NCBI GenBank assembly: GCA_964642545.1
Contig: CAZXQU010000019.1
Span: forward strand, 1 to 46,895
Reading direction: 5' to 3'
Source of the DNA: QYOJ01 sp964642545
GTDB lineage: Bacteria > Bacteroidota > Bacteroidia > Bacteroidales > FEN-979
Length of the DNA stretch: 46,895 nt
The notes beneath the pieces are model-generated. The model saw only the letters and a list, made by a program, of their open reading frames with translations, had not been told where the DNA came from and made no database searches. The position numbers were made by a program, and so were the translations under genes. This document shows, one piece after another, positions 32,596 to 42,240 of the stretch. Within the stretch, counting starts at the first letter, position 1. Each line of letters begins with the position of its first letter.

Positions 32596-33291
32596 CTATT
32601 TTACTACCTGTACCATCGTACACACTACAACCCCTGCCGTTTCGGTTCTCAGCCGGCTGTTACCAAGGCTGACTGGTACAAAACCTTCTTTCTCCGCTTG
32701 CTTAACCTCTTCAGGTGAAAAGTCACCCTCCGGGCCAATCAGGATCAGGGCAGGCTTACCGGGAGTATAGATTTTTTGCAGCAACTCCTCCGATCCGGTC
32801 TCACAGTAAGCGATAAATTTCTGACCTGCAAAATTTTGCCTGATAAACTCTCCGAACCGTTTGGGTTCATGGAGAGTTGGCAACCACATTTTCAACGACT
32901 GTTTCATCGCTGCAACCAGGATTTTGTGTAACCTTTCTGTTTTTACAACTTTGCGTTCTGAATGGGCACAGATTATCGGTGTGATGTTGTTGATCCCGAT
33001 CTCTGTTGCTTTTTCAAGGAACCATTCGAACCGGTTGATGTTCTTTGTTGGGGCGATGGCGATGTGTAGGGCATAGGGGTTTGAGGGCGTGAAGGTATGG
33101 GGGTGAACAGCGACTTCACACCCTTTTGGGTCGGCCGTTGTGATCTCGCATAAATAAAGAGTCCCTTTCCCATCGGTCATATGTAACGTATCTCCCTCTT
33201 TTAGCCGAAGCACTCGTACAATATGTGTCGATTCCTCCCGGTCGAACCTATGGAAGGGGGGGGTGATATCCGGACTGTAAAAAAGGTTCAT
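32596..33291 (-). CDS. rsmE: 16S rRNA (uracil-1498-N3)-methyltransferase
   Basis: 231 residues. N-terminal PUA-like domain (HIVRVLRLKEGDTLHMTDGKG) and C-terminal SPOUT knot with LIGPEGDFSPEE and LGNSRLRTETA. It methylates U1498 of 16S rRNA. 3 bp after the MFS gene ends on the same strand. Confidence 0.95.
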   Translation of the reverse strand: MNLFYSPDITPPFHRFDREESTHIVRVLRLKEGDTLHMTDGKGTLYLCEITTADPKGCEVAVHPHTFTPSNPYALHIAIAPTKNINRFEWFLEKATEIGINNITPIICAHSERKVVKTERLHKILVAAMKQSLKMWLPTLHEPKRFGEFIRQNFAGQKFIAYCETGSEELLQKIYTPGKPALILIGPEGDFSPEEVKQAEKEGFVPVSLGNSRLRTETAGVVVCTMVQVVK

Positions 33292-33294
33292 AGA

Positions 33295-34503
33295 TTATTG
33301 TTTATTAGGGTTATTAAGGTCATTCTCACCTCTTACATTCTTTGCATAGAATCCCCTCACGTGGAAGAAGTAATGGATCATTGCGATTATTGTCAATCCC
33401 GTGCAAACCATGTACATTCCGTCGAATCCGATCCACTCTGAGAGGTAACCCAACCCGAGAGACCCCAAACCTATCCCCAGGTCAAACGCGGTGATCAGGG
33501 TAGCATTGGCAGCTCCTCTTCGGCGAACAGTGACAACATTGTTCACCATGGTCTGCAATGTTGGCATCATGATCCCAACACCTAATCCAATCAAACCGGC
33601 AGCTAAAAGGAATCCGGTTAAATTCTGCATGAGACCAAGAAATGCCAGGCCTGCGATATTTACAAGGAAACCTCCTATCATAAGGTAAGTAGGCCCATGC
33701 TTGTCAAATATTTGTCCGGCAAAGAGTCGGGAAAAAGTGACACCGCCGGCGAGTACGAGGAAAAATGATCCTGCCTTTGCCAACCCAAGCTCTTTGTCGT
33801 ATAGGGTGATGAATGAAACGACACCTCCATAGGTGATACCAAAGAGTGCCATGGGGATTGAAATTGGAATTCCTTTTGGTTCAATAAACTTACTCCAGGT
33901 GAGTTTGCTCTTCTCTTGTGGGGCTTGGATTATCGGAAATCGAACAAACAATACAAGCAGAAACCCACAAAAAGAGAATAGCGCTGCGATGTAAAACATC
34001 TCAAAGTAGCCCCATTTCTCCAGAATTAACAAAGCCAGCACAGGAGCGATTGCCATGGCCAGCGTAAAAGAAATTCCGAAATAGCCGATTCCGCGACCAC
34101 GTTTTTGAGGAGGAATTACATCTACCACAACTGTCATTCCGGCTGTTGTAGTGGAGCCCCAGGAGAATCCGTGAAAAAACCTGACAACAAGCAGAAGTCC
34201 AAACGTGAGAATCAGGGGATAGAGAAGGATGGTTAAGGTGAAAATCAGTAAGGAGATGATATAGATCCATTTTCGGCCCCAGGTATCCAGCGCAAGTCCT
34301 GTGAAAGGACGGATGATCAGTGCGGAAACGGTGTAAGCAGCAAGGATAAAGCCCACATCGCTGGTTTTGGCGTGGAGTACATCTACAACATAAACGGGAA
34401 GCGTTGGGATGAGGAAATAAAATCCGGTAGCCATCAGCAAATTCCCCAGAGCCAGTAGTATAAAGTTGCGGCTCCAGAGTTGGCGTGGCGGGGAAGATGA
34501 CAT
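33295..34503 (-). CDS. MFS transporter
   Basis: 402 residues with about 12 TM helices. The loop 2-3 motif appears as RPFTGLALDTWGRKWIYI (Gx3DxxGRK), the MFS motif A, and a second-half copy reads RLFAGQIFDKHGPTYLMI. Resembles the drug:H+ antiporter group (efflux), but substrate cannot be told. Followed directly by rsmE. Confidence 0.92.
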   Translation of the reverse strand: MSSSPPRQLWSRNFILLALGNLLMATGFYFLIPTLPVYVVDVLHAKTSDVGFILAAYTVSALIIRPFTGLALDTWGRKWIYIISLLIFTLTILLYPLILTFGLLLVVRFFHGFSWGSTTTAGMTVVVDVIPPQKRGRGIGYFGISFTLAMAIAPVLALLILEKWGYFEMFYIAALFSFCGFLLVLFVRFPIIQAPQEKSKLTWSKFIEPKGIPISIPMALFGITYGGVVSFITLYDKELGLAKAGSFFLVLAGGVTFSRLFAGQIFDKHGPTYLMIGGFLVNIAGLAFLGLMQNLTGFLLAAGLIGLGVGIMMPTLQTMVNNVVTVRRRGAANATLITAFDLGIGLGSLGLGYLSEWIGFDGMYMVCTGLTIIAMIHYFFHVRGFYAKNVRGENDLNNPNKQ

Positions 34504-34515
34504 CAGGGGAAGGAG

Positions 34516-34968
34516 TTACTGGGGCCTTGGTGTTGCATTGCCACCATCAAGTACCCATCGCCAGGTTCCGTCTTTCTCTTTCCTCCACACGGTAAAGTAA
34601 TTTCCGTAGCGAATCTCGCCGCGTGTAAAGTCGTATAGTTCATAGTTGCCAAACGTATACCCAAGGTCGCATGATTTACTTACTTCAGCCTTAACAGGCT
34701 GCCAATTAAGACGATACATCGTGTCGATTGCCCCTGCAAAAACATCTTTCAATGCCTCTTTCCCGATTACCGGGAAGTGCCCATCCTGAAGTTTTACCAT
34801 ATCTGGAGCGGCATAGAATAGAAAGGCCTCTTGCATCCCTTTATCCACACTTCGGACAGAGAATGCCCTGTCGGTGCTCAGGATCTCTTTTCTGGCTTCC
34901 TTCTGGCGCTCTTCTGACGAGTTGCAGGCAGCCAGTCCGACGAGCAAAAATAGCAACAGTTTCTTCAT
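34516..34968 (-). CDS. NTF2-like (DUF4440/SnoaL) lipoprotein
   Basis: 150 residues. Signal peptide with lipobox LAAC (Cys15). The rest fits an NTF2-like cone fold: ILSTDRAFSVRSVDKGMQEAFLFYAAPD, then VIGKEALKDVF, ending NYFTVWRKEKDGTWRWVLDGGN. Function unknown. 12 bp upstream of the MFS gene. Confidence 0.86.
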   Translation of the reverse strand: MKKLLLFLLVGLAACNSSEERQKEARKEILSTDRAFSVRSVDKGMQEAFLFYAAPDMVKLQDGHFPVIGKEALKDVFAGAIDTMYRLNWQPVKAEVSKSCDLGYTFGNYELYDFTRGEIRYGNYFTVWRKEKDGTWRWVLDGGNATPRPQ

Positions 34969-34979
34969 GCAGAACTTCC

Positions 34980-37490
34980 TTATTGGATGATTAATTTTTC
35001 GATGATATATTGATTATCAGACCTAATACGCAATATATACATCCCTTTATTCAGATGAGGAAGAGATATCTTTCTTGTTTCCGAGGGATTTTCCACCATC
35101 GATGTATAAACAATCTTTCCCTGCATTGAAAGAATCTCGCAAATCCCTCTTTCACGCATGTTCAGAGTCAGGTAAAACGCGCCGGAGTTGGGATTAGGAT
35201 AGATGGTTACCGATGGAGCCTGGATAGGATCGTTAACAGCCATACAGGCATCAATGGATACCAGGATAGTGTCGGTTCCCTCGCAACTTCCGTTGTTTGT
35301 AACATTCACCCAGATAGTATGTTCACCTAATCCAAATGTGGTTGTATCCACGGTGATGGTTTGGGTTGTGTCACCAGTTGACCACTCGTATAAGCTTCCT
35401 GCATTTTCAGCATCCAGGATGACAGATTCCCAGGGACAAATCAACGTATCGGCTCCAAGTTGAACCACCAGATAATTACCAACCTGGATGAGGTTCACCT
35501 TAGTTCGTGTTTGCTGGGTAAATGCATTAACAACAGAAAGAGTAACCGAATAACTACCAGCGGCGGCATAAACAATATCTGTCGGATTCTCTTCAGTTGA
35601 TGATGAAGGGCTCCCTCCGGGAAACTCCCAAAGCCAGGCCGTTGGATTTCCGGTTGACGCGTCGAAGAAGTTCACACTATCTCCTACGCAGGGTTTGCTG
35701 TTGCCGGGATAGAAATCAGCGATCAAGGGAAGCGTGAGGATCTCGATTCCATCCAGATCAAATCCGGCGTCATTTACGTTGGTCGCATCGTCTCCATCAT
35801 CTGTGATTTTTATATACCGGATACCGGATATTGGTCCGGTTGAGAGGTCAAATGCAGTGGTACCGGTAGCAGATCCCAGGTTGATCCATGGTCCGTCCAT
35901 CGTCTCACTTACATGGCAATAGTACCCTTCGGGGGTAGCATCACCTTCCATTACCTTGAAATCATTTCCGGTCCCATCAAAGATTGTATCTCCCATATCG
36001 ATAATGATATAGCCGCTACGTCCGAGACTGTAATTTATAGAATCGGGTGGTCCGATAATCCCGGGAACATACGATTCGTCGGAATAGTTCCCCGAACTTG
36101 GGAAATAGGGAATTTCGGTCACGATGGTACGGTAGGCGTATCTTTCGGAAGCTGGTGTTAACTGGATGTCAGTGGTGACAGCCCCCTGAGGTGGTACGGT
36201 AACACCGGTAATGGTTTTTGTCTGATATCCGCTTGCTTTTACAGTAAGTGTGTAGGTTCCTGGCATCACATATTTATGGTAGTCTCCCAGCGTGGCATCC
36301 GTATAAACGGGATAGAAGGAGCTAACGAAAATGCTTGCCTTTACGGGGCTTCCGGTAATCGAATCTGTCACCACACCATTTACTCCCCGGCCAACCCTAT
36401 CGATCATCTCTGTAATTGCTGGAACATTGTAATTATAATACATCGGTATCTGGCTGGCCGGAGGCTCTTTCAGCATAGAGATCTCCATCGACCACCCAAC
36501 CTGGCCCAGCGAACCGTAATTGAAGTCTTTGGTAGCACCAAATATCTGGTACATGATGACACATCCCTGGCCGTAACCCAAACTGGAATACCCCGAAGCG
36601 TTCGAATATACTGATGCAAGTTGCTGGATATGAGTCCAGTCTGCTGGCTGGGAGACCCTGTAACTCCAAGGGAGGGAGATAACTTCCGTCCCTCCGTGAA
36701 AATTGTTGTACAGTACAAAGTTGTGCTCCAGCCAAAGGCTTCGCAGGATCCTCGTTTCAGGTTGTGAGAAAGGAAATGGGCTGTAGCCTTCACCACCCCA
36801 CATGAAACCGACATCACGGTTGAGGTCAACACCATTTGAATTATAGCGGATGCCATTGGCATATCCATCAGGATTGATCATATAACACAACCAGATCTCC
36901 CGGCTGTTGATCAGGTCGGTGTAGGTAGGGTCATTCCCATATCCCAGGCACAACTCCCGTGCATAGCGGATCACTATCTCAGGGCCCATGATCTCATCGC
37001 CATGGATTCCCCCGTCAAACATCAGTTCCGGTTCGTTCTCATTGGTCTCAACGTTATCGCTGATCTTCAGAATTCCCAGCTCCCGTCCTTCCGGAGTAGT
37101 TGCCAGGATGATCTTCTTGCAGATCTCTGGAAAATTTGTCGCCAGACTGTCGGAGAGTTCGACCATCTGGTTATAGTTGTGGTAACTCTCCAGAATAGAC
37201 TGGTCCCAGAAATTTAGGCTGTGGGAGTTCAGGTCAGGGTTTGTAATGATATATTCGAGACCGGAAGCCTGCAGTTTTTCCAACTCTGATGGAGTTACAT
37301 AGACCCATGCCATCGCCACACCATTCTCTATTGCCGGTTCGTCCATGAGTTTCAGACTTTTTAGCAAGGCGACATCTTCAGCCGATTGAAGGGATACTTT
37401 CGCTTCCATTTCGCCAGGGCGCCAGCTGGTTTGGCCCCAGGTAACGAGTGCAATGAGAAGTAGTGCAGCCAGTCCTGTAAGTCGTTTCAT
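34980..37490 (-). CDS. Secreted M14 zinc carboxypeptidase with PKD domain and T9SS sorting domain
   Basis: 836 residues. Signal peptide (1-19). M14 domain (about 100-365): zinc ligands His163 and Glu166 (GGIHGDE) and His265 (NNFHGG), substrate arginine region (GVDLNRDVGFMW) and catalytic Glu336 (WSMEISM). Then a carboxypeptidase-regulatory-like domain (about 370-435), a beta region (about 440-590), a PKD domain (about 593-670, ASTGNPTAWLWEFPGGSP) and a C-terminal type IX sorting domain (about 762-836, IYPNPNSGAFYL ... GMYILRI). It is likely surface-anchored or released and trims peptides outside the cell. 18 bp after the BNR/PKD gene; both share PKD and sorting domains. Confidence 0.93.
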   Translation of the reverse strand: MKRLTGLAALLLIALVTWGQTSWRPGEMEAKVSLQSAEDVALLKSLKLMDEPAIENGVAMAWVYVTPSELEKLQASGLEYIITNPDLNSHSLNFWDQSILESYHNYNQMVELSDSLATNFPEICKKIILATTPEGRELGILKISDNVETNENEPELMFDGGIHGDEIMGPEIVIRYARELCLGYGNDPTYTDLINSREIWLCYMINPDGYANGIRYNSNGVDLNRDVGFMWGGEGYSPFPFSQPETRILRSLWLEHNFVLYNNFHGGTEVISLPWSYRVSQPADWTHIQQLASVYSNASGYSSLGYGQGCVIMYQIFGATKDFNYGSLGQVGWSMEISMLKEPPASQIPMYYNYNVPAITEMIDRVGRGVNGVVTDSITGSPVKASIFVSSFYPVYTDATLGDYHKYVMPGTYTLTVKASGYQTKTITGVTVPPQGAVTTDIQLTPASERYAYRTIVTEIPYFPSSGNYSDESYVPGIIGPPDSINYSLGRSGYIIIDMGDTIFDGTGNDFKVMEGDATPEGYYCHVSETMDGPWINLGSATGTTAFDLSTGPISGIRYIKITDDGDDATNVNDAGFDLDGIEILTLPLIADFYPGNSKPCVGDSVNFFDASTGNPTAWLWEFPGGSPSSSTEENPTDIVYAAAGSYSVTLSVVNAFTQQTRTKVNLIQVGNYLVVQLGADTLICPWESVILDAENAGSLYEWSTGDTTQTITVDTTTFGLGEHTIWVNVTNNGSCEGTDTILVSIDACMAVNDPIQAPSVTIYPNPNSGAFYLTLNMRERGICEILSMQGKIVYTSMVENPSETRKISLPHLNKGMYILRIRSDNQYIIEKLIIQ

Positions 37491-37508
37491 CTATTGATTT
37501 TTACTCTG

Positions 37509-40500
37509 TTACTCCTTGACGATCTTTTTTACCATGGTAGTTTCGCGAGTTGTCACCTTCAGGAAATAGACACCTCTGGTGAGGGAAGATAAGTCAAGTT
37601 GACTTGTAACCGTTCCTGTTCCTCCTGAAATCTGATCCGAGATAACCATTTGGCCCTGGACGTTATGGATCTGCAGTAGGGCATCTCCGATGAGGTGGTC
37701 AATCAAAATGTTCACAACACTGGTAGTTGGGTTGGGATAGAGGCGGACCGAATTGGCCTTGTCACCGCCAGTATCGATACCAACAGTTCCCGTTATGGAG
37801 ATATCATCGAGGAAGAGGTTGTTCCCGTGGCGGTTATACGATTCAAAGGCGATCTTCACGTTGGGTTTCCCTGTGTAGCCATTCAGGTCCACTTCATAAC
37901 AATTCACACCGTAGGTTCCCCCGCACCAGTCGTTCATGCTGGCAGGAAAGAATTCGTCCATCATAGGTTCGTGTGTGACAAAGGCATTTGGAGTTCCATC
38001 AGGTCCGAGTGCCAGAACACGCGTGAAGGTGGATCCACAATCATCGGAAACAAGGATGATCAGCGAATCTTTCAGCGCATCCCGTTGGGCATATGCATGT
38101 CGGAAAGTGAGCATGACGTTGGCGAAGTTGGTGAAATCAAACACCGGGCTGATTAGCAGGTCACGCTTGTGCATATAGAAGTAATTGTAGAAATTCATCC
38201 AGGCTGCTTTATTGTCTGGCGTTGTGCCAGGAACAGAGATCGTATCCCATGTGATCTGGTTATCAGGGTTATCGATGGTCCAGTATTGGGTTGAAAACCC
38301 GGTCTCAAAATCATCGGTAAAGGGGAGCTGGTAGCCACCGTTTACAATGAAATCGACTTTGGTTTCGGTCGATGTACCTATGGAGTTTGTGGCGGCTAGT
38401 GTGACACTGTAAGCTCCATTTTGCGAGAACATCACAACTGGATTCTGGAAGTTTGAATTCGTTCCAAGCAGGTAGGTCATATTGTTGGGTGAGAACGACC
38501 AGTTCCAGGCTGATGGACAAAAGTCAGTCAGGTCAGTCAGATACACAGGGTCACCGGAACAGACCACACGGGTATTTGCCATAAAGTTGACATCCGGAAG
38601 CAGGTTGACACTAACAGTGATATATCCGACTTTCGTAAGGGAGTCGGATCCTGCCTCATTGGTTGCAACCAACTTTACCTGAAAGGTTCCTGCAGAACTG
38701 TATACGATATCTGCCGGATGTTTCTCGGTAGAGGAGGAGGGGGTTCCGCCTTCGAAGGTCCATTGCCATGAAGTCGGAACACCAGTTGAAAGATCGGTGA
38801 AATTAATTCCGCAATCAATTGGCACAGTGGTTTTATCTGCTGCAAAGTCGGCATCCGGGAAGGAATGGTACATATCAGATCCCCACAGGCCACGCCCATA
38901 GGAGCTGGCACGGATTGCGTCATTGGCAATGGTATCCGGGTTGTAATAGATATCGAGCTCTGTAATTCTGACACTCACCGGAAGGCCTTCGTTAAAGGGA
39001 ATCCAATCGGTCATCGAAGCATCTTTATAAAATACTCCGGCATCAGTTCCAATATAAAGTCCTTCCATCGCATTCTTGTAATAGGCGATGGTGCTGATAG
39101 GAATATTGGGCAGGGCGCCGGTGATCTCTGTCCAGCTGAGTCCTTTGTCGAGCGATTTATAAACACCGTTAGCCATTGTGATATAAACGACATCTGGGTT
39201 AGTTGGATGAGCTTCTATGTCGGTAGGGTAACCTGAAGCCGGAAGGAATGAAGAGATATCAACCCAGTTGACATTGGCAGCATTGCAATTATCGGAGCGG
39301 AAAAGCTTGTTGTCGTACCTGGCAACATAGAGGATATCTTTGTTAGCGGGAGATTGCTCCACCACAACACAGTTGTTCCCTGTGCCTAAATCAGAGATCT
39401 TTGTCCAGGAAATTGATCCTGCCTGAATGTTTTCACTTCTCCAAACATTTTTCATTCCCAAAAACATCGCTTCGGGATTGCTTTCATGCAAGATAAACGG
39501 AGTTACCCAGGCCCCACCTTCGGTGATGCCGTAGGTTCCTTCTCCTGCAATTTTCTTTTCACTGCCATTATTGTATTTACGGAAAACATCTCCATAATAA
39601 ATGGTATGGTAGGTCCATGCAGCATTTGAATAGTCGATGGCACACTCCATCCCGTCGCCACCACCGGTTGCCAACCAGTCGGGTAACATGTAGGTATAGG
39701 TTCCATTATCCTGGAAGCCATTGATTACCTTCTCTTTGACTGTTTGGGCCTGGCCCAGTTTGTAGATCTGTCCGATGGTCATCGTCTCGGTGAAATCGGT
39801 CCAGCTGGTTCCGCCATTGCTGGTATTATAGACTCCTCCATCATTACAGGCGTAAAACTTCCCATCAACCGGGGAGAACTTGAGCATATGGCAGTCGGCA
39901 TGAACAGCAGGAACACTGCATCCGCCATACCAATGGGAGTTGATGACCCATGTAGTTCCGCCGTTGGTTGATTTCCAAACATCAATTCCGCCAACGTAGA
40001 TAGTCTCTGCATTCAATGGATCTGCTTCAAGTGAGAGATCGTACCATCCCTGTCCCCCTGATCCGGAACCGTCGCACGACCAGTCGAGGATGTTCGGAGA
40101 TGTTGATCGCGTTGTAAAAGTCAGTCCGGCATCAGTCGACCTGTAGAGGCCTTTGAATCCACTGCTGTTGTCAGACTGGACAAAGTAGACATAATTTGGA
40201 TTGGCAGCGGTAACGGCAATTGTGCCGCGCTGTCCGCCTGTCAGGCCTGCGTTGATCTGGGTCCAGGTTACGCCATTGTCGGCCGAACGGTAGAAATTCG
40301 CGCCCAATCCTGCGTAGACAATGTTTGGGTCGTTGGGCTTGAAATCGATATCCTTGAAATTGCCTGTTGTCGAATTCGACCAGTTGGCTCCTCCGTCAGT
40401 AGTTCTGTAAATCCCTCCATTGGCAGCAGCTAGCATGATCAGGTGATTGGTCGGGTGCATCAGGATCTCACCAACAGTTTTCTCTCCCATTCCAAGTGTC

Positions 40501-41174
40501 GACTGAGTCCAGGTATACCCACCATCAATGCTTTTAAAGACACCTAATCCGGGAGCATCTCCGGCATCACGGTCCCCTGTTCCGATATAAATAATATTGG
40601 GGTTGGTATAATCTACCACAACGGCAGATACACCCAGGGTAGGCAGTGTGTCAGTGTGTGTTTCCCAGGATGTTCCCCCGTCACTTGTCATCCACATGCC
40701 ACCCGAAGGGGCCGCAATATACCATTTGTTGGGGTCTGTTGGGTGGAATGTAACATTGTTTATTCTTCCTAAGCCTTCGTAACCGGCTGGCCCCGGAGAG
40801 GGAATAAGGGAAGGTCCCAGTGAGGTCCAGGCTCCTCCTGTGGAACGGATATTTTTGATATAGTCTGTATAGGCCTGATAGGTAGCATTGGGTGAGGGTA
40901 TTACACCGTCGGGCGAAACACGGCTTTGCATCATATATTCCCACCGCTTAAACACTTTCCATCCACAACCTTTGGTGATGGGGCGATCTTTCCAGTAATC
41001 GTTGAACGCTTCCTGCGTAACAAAGAAATTGGCATCCGGGTCTTGCATCATAGATACCCATGATGGGCTGTCGGATGCATCATTTGACGATATTGATGTG
41101 GCGTCGGCAGACTGGGAATGTACTGTTAAAGTAATGAGAAACAGCCATAAAGAGATAAGGAATAACTTTTTCAT
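37509..41174 (-). CDS. Large secreted BNR/sortilin-like repeat protein with PKD domains and T9SS sorting domain
   Basis: 1221 residues. Signal peptide (1-20). About 110-800 is a series of beta-propeller BNR/Asp-box repeats (SxDxGxTW type: SDGGTSWETHT, SIDGGYTWTQS, TDGGANWSN, SADNGVTWTQ, SLDKGLSWTE). Two PKD domains follow (about 820-905 and 910-995; TDLSTGVPTSWQWTFEGGTP), then a jelly-roll-like region (about 1000-1130) and a type IX sorting domain (about 1145-1221, VRLYPNPTTSVVNIL ... GVYFLKVTT). Asp-box propellers occur in sialidases, xyloglucanases and VPS10 proteins; catalytic residues cannot be assigned here. Likely cell-surface adhesion or glycan hydrolysis. Confidence 0.9.
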   Translation of the reverse strand: MKKLFLISLWLFLITLTVHSQSADATSISSNDASDSPSWVSMMQDPDANFFVTQEAFNDYWKDRPITKGCGWKVFKRWEYMMQSRVSPDGVIPSPNATYQAYTDYIKNIRSTGGAWTSLGPSLIPSPGPAGYEGLGRINNVTFHPTDPNKWYIAAPSGGMWMTSDGGTSWETHTDTLPTLGVSAVVVDYTNPNIIYIGTGDRDAGDAPGLGVFKSIDGGYTWTQSTLGMGEKTVGEILMHPTNHLIMLAAANGGIYRTTDGGANWSNSTTGNFKDIDFKPNDPNIVYAGLGANFYRSADNGVTWTQINAGLTGGQRGTIAVTAANPNYVYFVQSDNSSGFKGLYRSTDAGLTFTTRSTSPNILDWSCDGSGSGGQGWYDLSLEADPLNAETIYVGGIDVWKSTNGGTTWVINSHWYGGCSVPAVHADCHMLKFSPVDGKFYACNDGGVYNTSNGGTSWTDFTETMTIGQIYKLGQAQTVKEKVINGFQDNGTYTYMLPDWLATGGGDGMECAIDYSNAAWTYHTIYYGDVFRKYNNGSEKKIAGEGTYGITEGGAWVTPFILHESNPEAMFLGMKNVWRSENIQAGSISWTKISDLGTGNNCVVVEQSPANKDILYVARYDNKLFRSDNCNAANVNWVDISSFLPASGYPTDIEAHPTNPDVVYITMANGVYKSLDKGLSWTEITGALPNIPISTIAYYKNAMEGLYIGTDAGVFYKDASMTDWIPFNEGLPVSVRITELDIYYNPDTIANDAIRASSYGRGLWGSDMYHSFPDADFAADKTTVPIDCGINFTDLSTGVPTSWQWTFEGGTPSSSTEKHPADIVYSSAGTFQVKLVATNEAGSDSLTKVGYITVSVNLLPDVNFMANTRVVCSGDPVYLTDLTDFCPSAWNWSFSPNNMTYLLGTNSNFQNPVVMFSQNGAYSVTLAATNSIGTSTETKVDFIVNGGYQLPFTDDFETGFSTQYWTIDNPDNQITWDTISVPGTTPDNKAAWMNFYNYFYMHKRDLLISPVFDFTNFANVMLTFRHAYAQRDALKDSLIILVSDDCGSTFTRVLALGPDGTPNAFVTHEPMMDEFFPASMNDWCGGTYGVNCYEVDLNGYTGKPNVKIAFESYNRHGNNLFLDDISITGTVGIDTGGDKANSVRLYPNPTTSVVNILIDHLIGDALLQIHNVQGQMVISDQISGGTGTVTSQLDLSSLTRGVYFLKVTTRETTMVKKIVKE

Positions 41175-41280
41175 AGGTGTGGAAATGATGGCTTGGTTTA
41201 GACTGTAAAAATACGACTTTTTATTGAATGCCGGGCACCCGGGGGATGAGGAAGTTGATTGAGGATGGGGTGAGGCTGAT

Positions 41281-41319
41281 TACCAATTACCAATTACGAA
41301 TTACGAATGACCAATGACG
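41281..41319. repeat. Tandem AATTACCAATTACGA repeat
   Basis: Units ATTACC/ATTACG/ATGACC in the 149-bp gap between the BNR gene and dedA. Same type as 42191-42222. A degenerate -7 box TATTTTTA for the BNR gene lies at about 41205-41212; nothing else seen in the gap. Confidence 0.65.
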
Positions 41320-41323
41320 CAAT

Positions 41324-41959
41324 TTATATTTCTGTTTTCCGTCGGGTCACATTATATATCCCCCTCGCCAGCACAAGTGTGGCAATAATTGAGATACCCA
41401 GTACGAAATAACCAATGTTCTCTTCTGCGTTAGGGATGAGATGACCAGCCAGGTATCCAAGTGGAACCATGATCCATACCCATAGGAAAGCACCAGCCAC
41501 GTTGAAGGTGTTGAACCTCCTGAAGCCCATATCTGAAGCGCCAGCCAGAATTGGGACAATGGTCCTGACGATCCACACAAAGCGTCCGGCAACCAGCGAC
41601 ATGCCACCATATTTTTCATAAAACAAGTGGGTTTTCTCCAGGTGTCTCTTCTTGAAAAACCAGGAATCCTTTTTGGTGTGGAGACGTTTCCCCAGAAACT
41701 TCCCGGTATAATATCCGGTGAGGTTCCCGGCGATAGCTGCAGCAGTGACAAGGAAAAGCAGGGCAAACAGGTTGACGTCAAGGAGTTCGGTGCCACACAA
41801 CAGGCCGGAACTGAATAACAGGGCATCCCCGGCAAAGATAAATCCGAAGAACACACCTGTCTCAAGGTAGACGATTACCAACAGCAACGCCAACCCTCCC
41901 ACCCGAATTAGCTTATCGGAATGAATGAGCAGGTCGTAAAAATCGGTCAATGTCTCCAT
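41324..41959 (-). CDS. DedA family membrane protein
   Basis: 211 residues, about five TM helices. DedA signature: ETGVFFGFIFAGDALLFSSGLL (motif ExG...PGD-like), GYYTGKFLGKRL, and GRFVWIVRTIVPILAGASDMGFRRFN (GRFxPxxRTxxPxxAGxxxM). The family flips polyprenyl phosphate or phospholipids and aids envelope homeostasis. It begins 4 bp after the small ORF 41964-42071, at the end of the cytochrome bd operon. Confidence 0.93.
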   Translation of the reverse strand: METLTDFYDLLIHSDKLIRVGGLALLLVIVYLETGVFFGFIFAGDALLFSSGLLCGTELLDVNLFALLFLVTAAAIAGNLTGYYTGKFLGKRLHTKKDSWFFKKRHLEKTHLFYEKYGGMSLVAGRFVWIVRTIVPILAGASDMGFRRFNTFNVAGAFLWVWIMVPLGYLAGHLIPNAEENIGYFVLGISIIATLVLARGIYNVTRRKTEI

Positions 41960-41963
41960 TATC

Positions 41964-42071
41964 TTATAAAGAACTTCCCGGATGCCGCCAGGCGTTTATC
42001 GCCAGTGCGTTTGTCAATAAGGTGGCAGCCAATACGGCAAACCAGCGTAAGCAGTACATAGGTTTTTTCAT
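41964..42071 (-). CDS. Small ORF, 35 residues, one hydrophobic segment
   Basis: Reads MKKPMYCLRWFAVLAATLLT, then NALAINAWRHPGSSL. Starts at an ATGA overlap with the end of the cydX-like gene and stops 4 bp before dedA. Sandwiched in a tight operon, with a positively charged start and one hydrophobic stretch, it may be a small membrane protein; but it may also be chance. Not recognised. Confidence 0.4.
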   Translation of the reverse strand: MKKPMYCLRWFAVLAATLLTNALAINAWRHPGSSL

Positions 42072-42190
42072 GACTCTGAGATCTTTTTATAGTCTGAATC
42101 AAACTTCTTGACGGCATGATAAATGATGACCGTGGCAACCGTGATCAGCACCGGCCAGGCCAGGTACCAGAGAATTGAGACTGTGTACAT
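42068..42190 (-). CDS. cydX: CydX-like small subunit of cytochrome bd oxidase
   Basis: 40 residues: MYTVSILWYLAWPVLITVAT, then VIIYHAVKKFDSDYKKISES. A single TM helix begins with WYLAW, matching the MWYFAW start of E. coli CydX, and it lies downstream of cydB as in other bacteria (51 bp after cydB ends). CydX stabilises the haem d site of CydAB. It is below usual gene-calling length and often missed. An AATTACGAA repeat lies between cydB and this gene. Confidence 0.78.
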   Translation of the reverse strand: MYTVSILWYLAWPVLITVATVIIYHAVKKFDSDYKKISES

Positions 42191-42222
42191 AATTACGAAT
42201 TAAGAATTAAGAATTACGAATT
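42191..42222. repeat. Tandem AATTACGAATTAAG repeat
   Basis: Four units of AATTACGAA/AATTAAGAA between cydB and the cydX-like gene, ending directly at the latter's ATG on the minus strand. Confidence 0.7.
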
Positions 42223-42240
42223 ATTTCACTATTTAACTAT

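Noticed and set aside
32504..32623. N-terminal extension of the DUF4159 protein to 32623
   Set aside because: It would overlap rsmE, places 40 odd residues before a clear signal peptide at ATG 32503.
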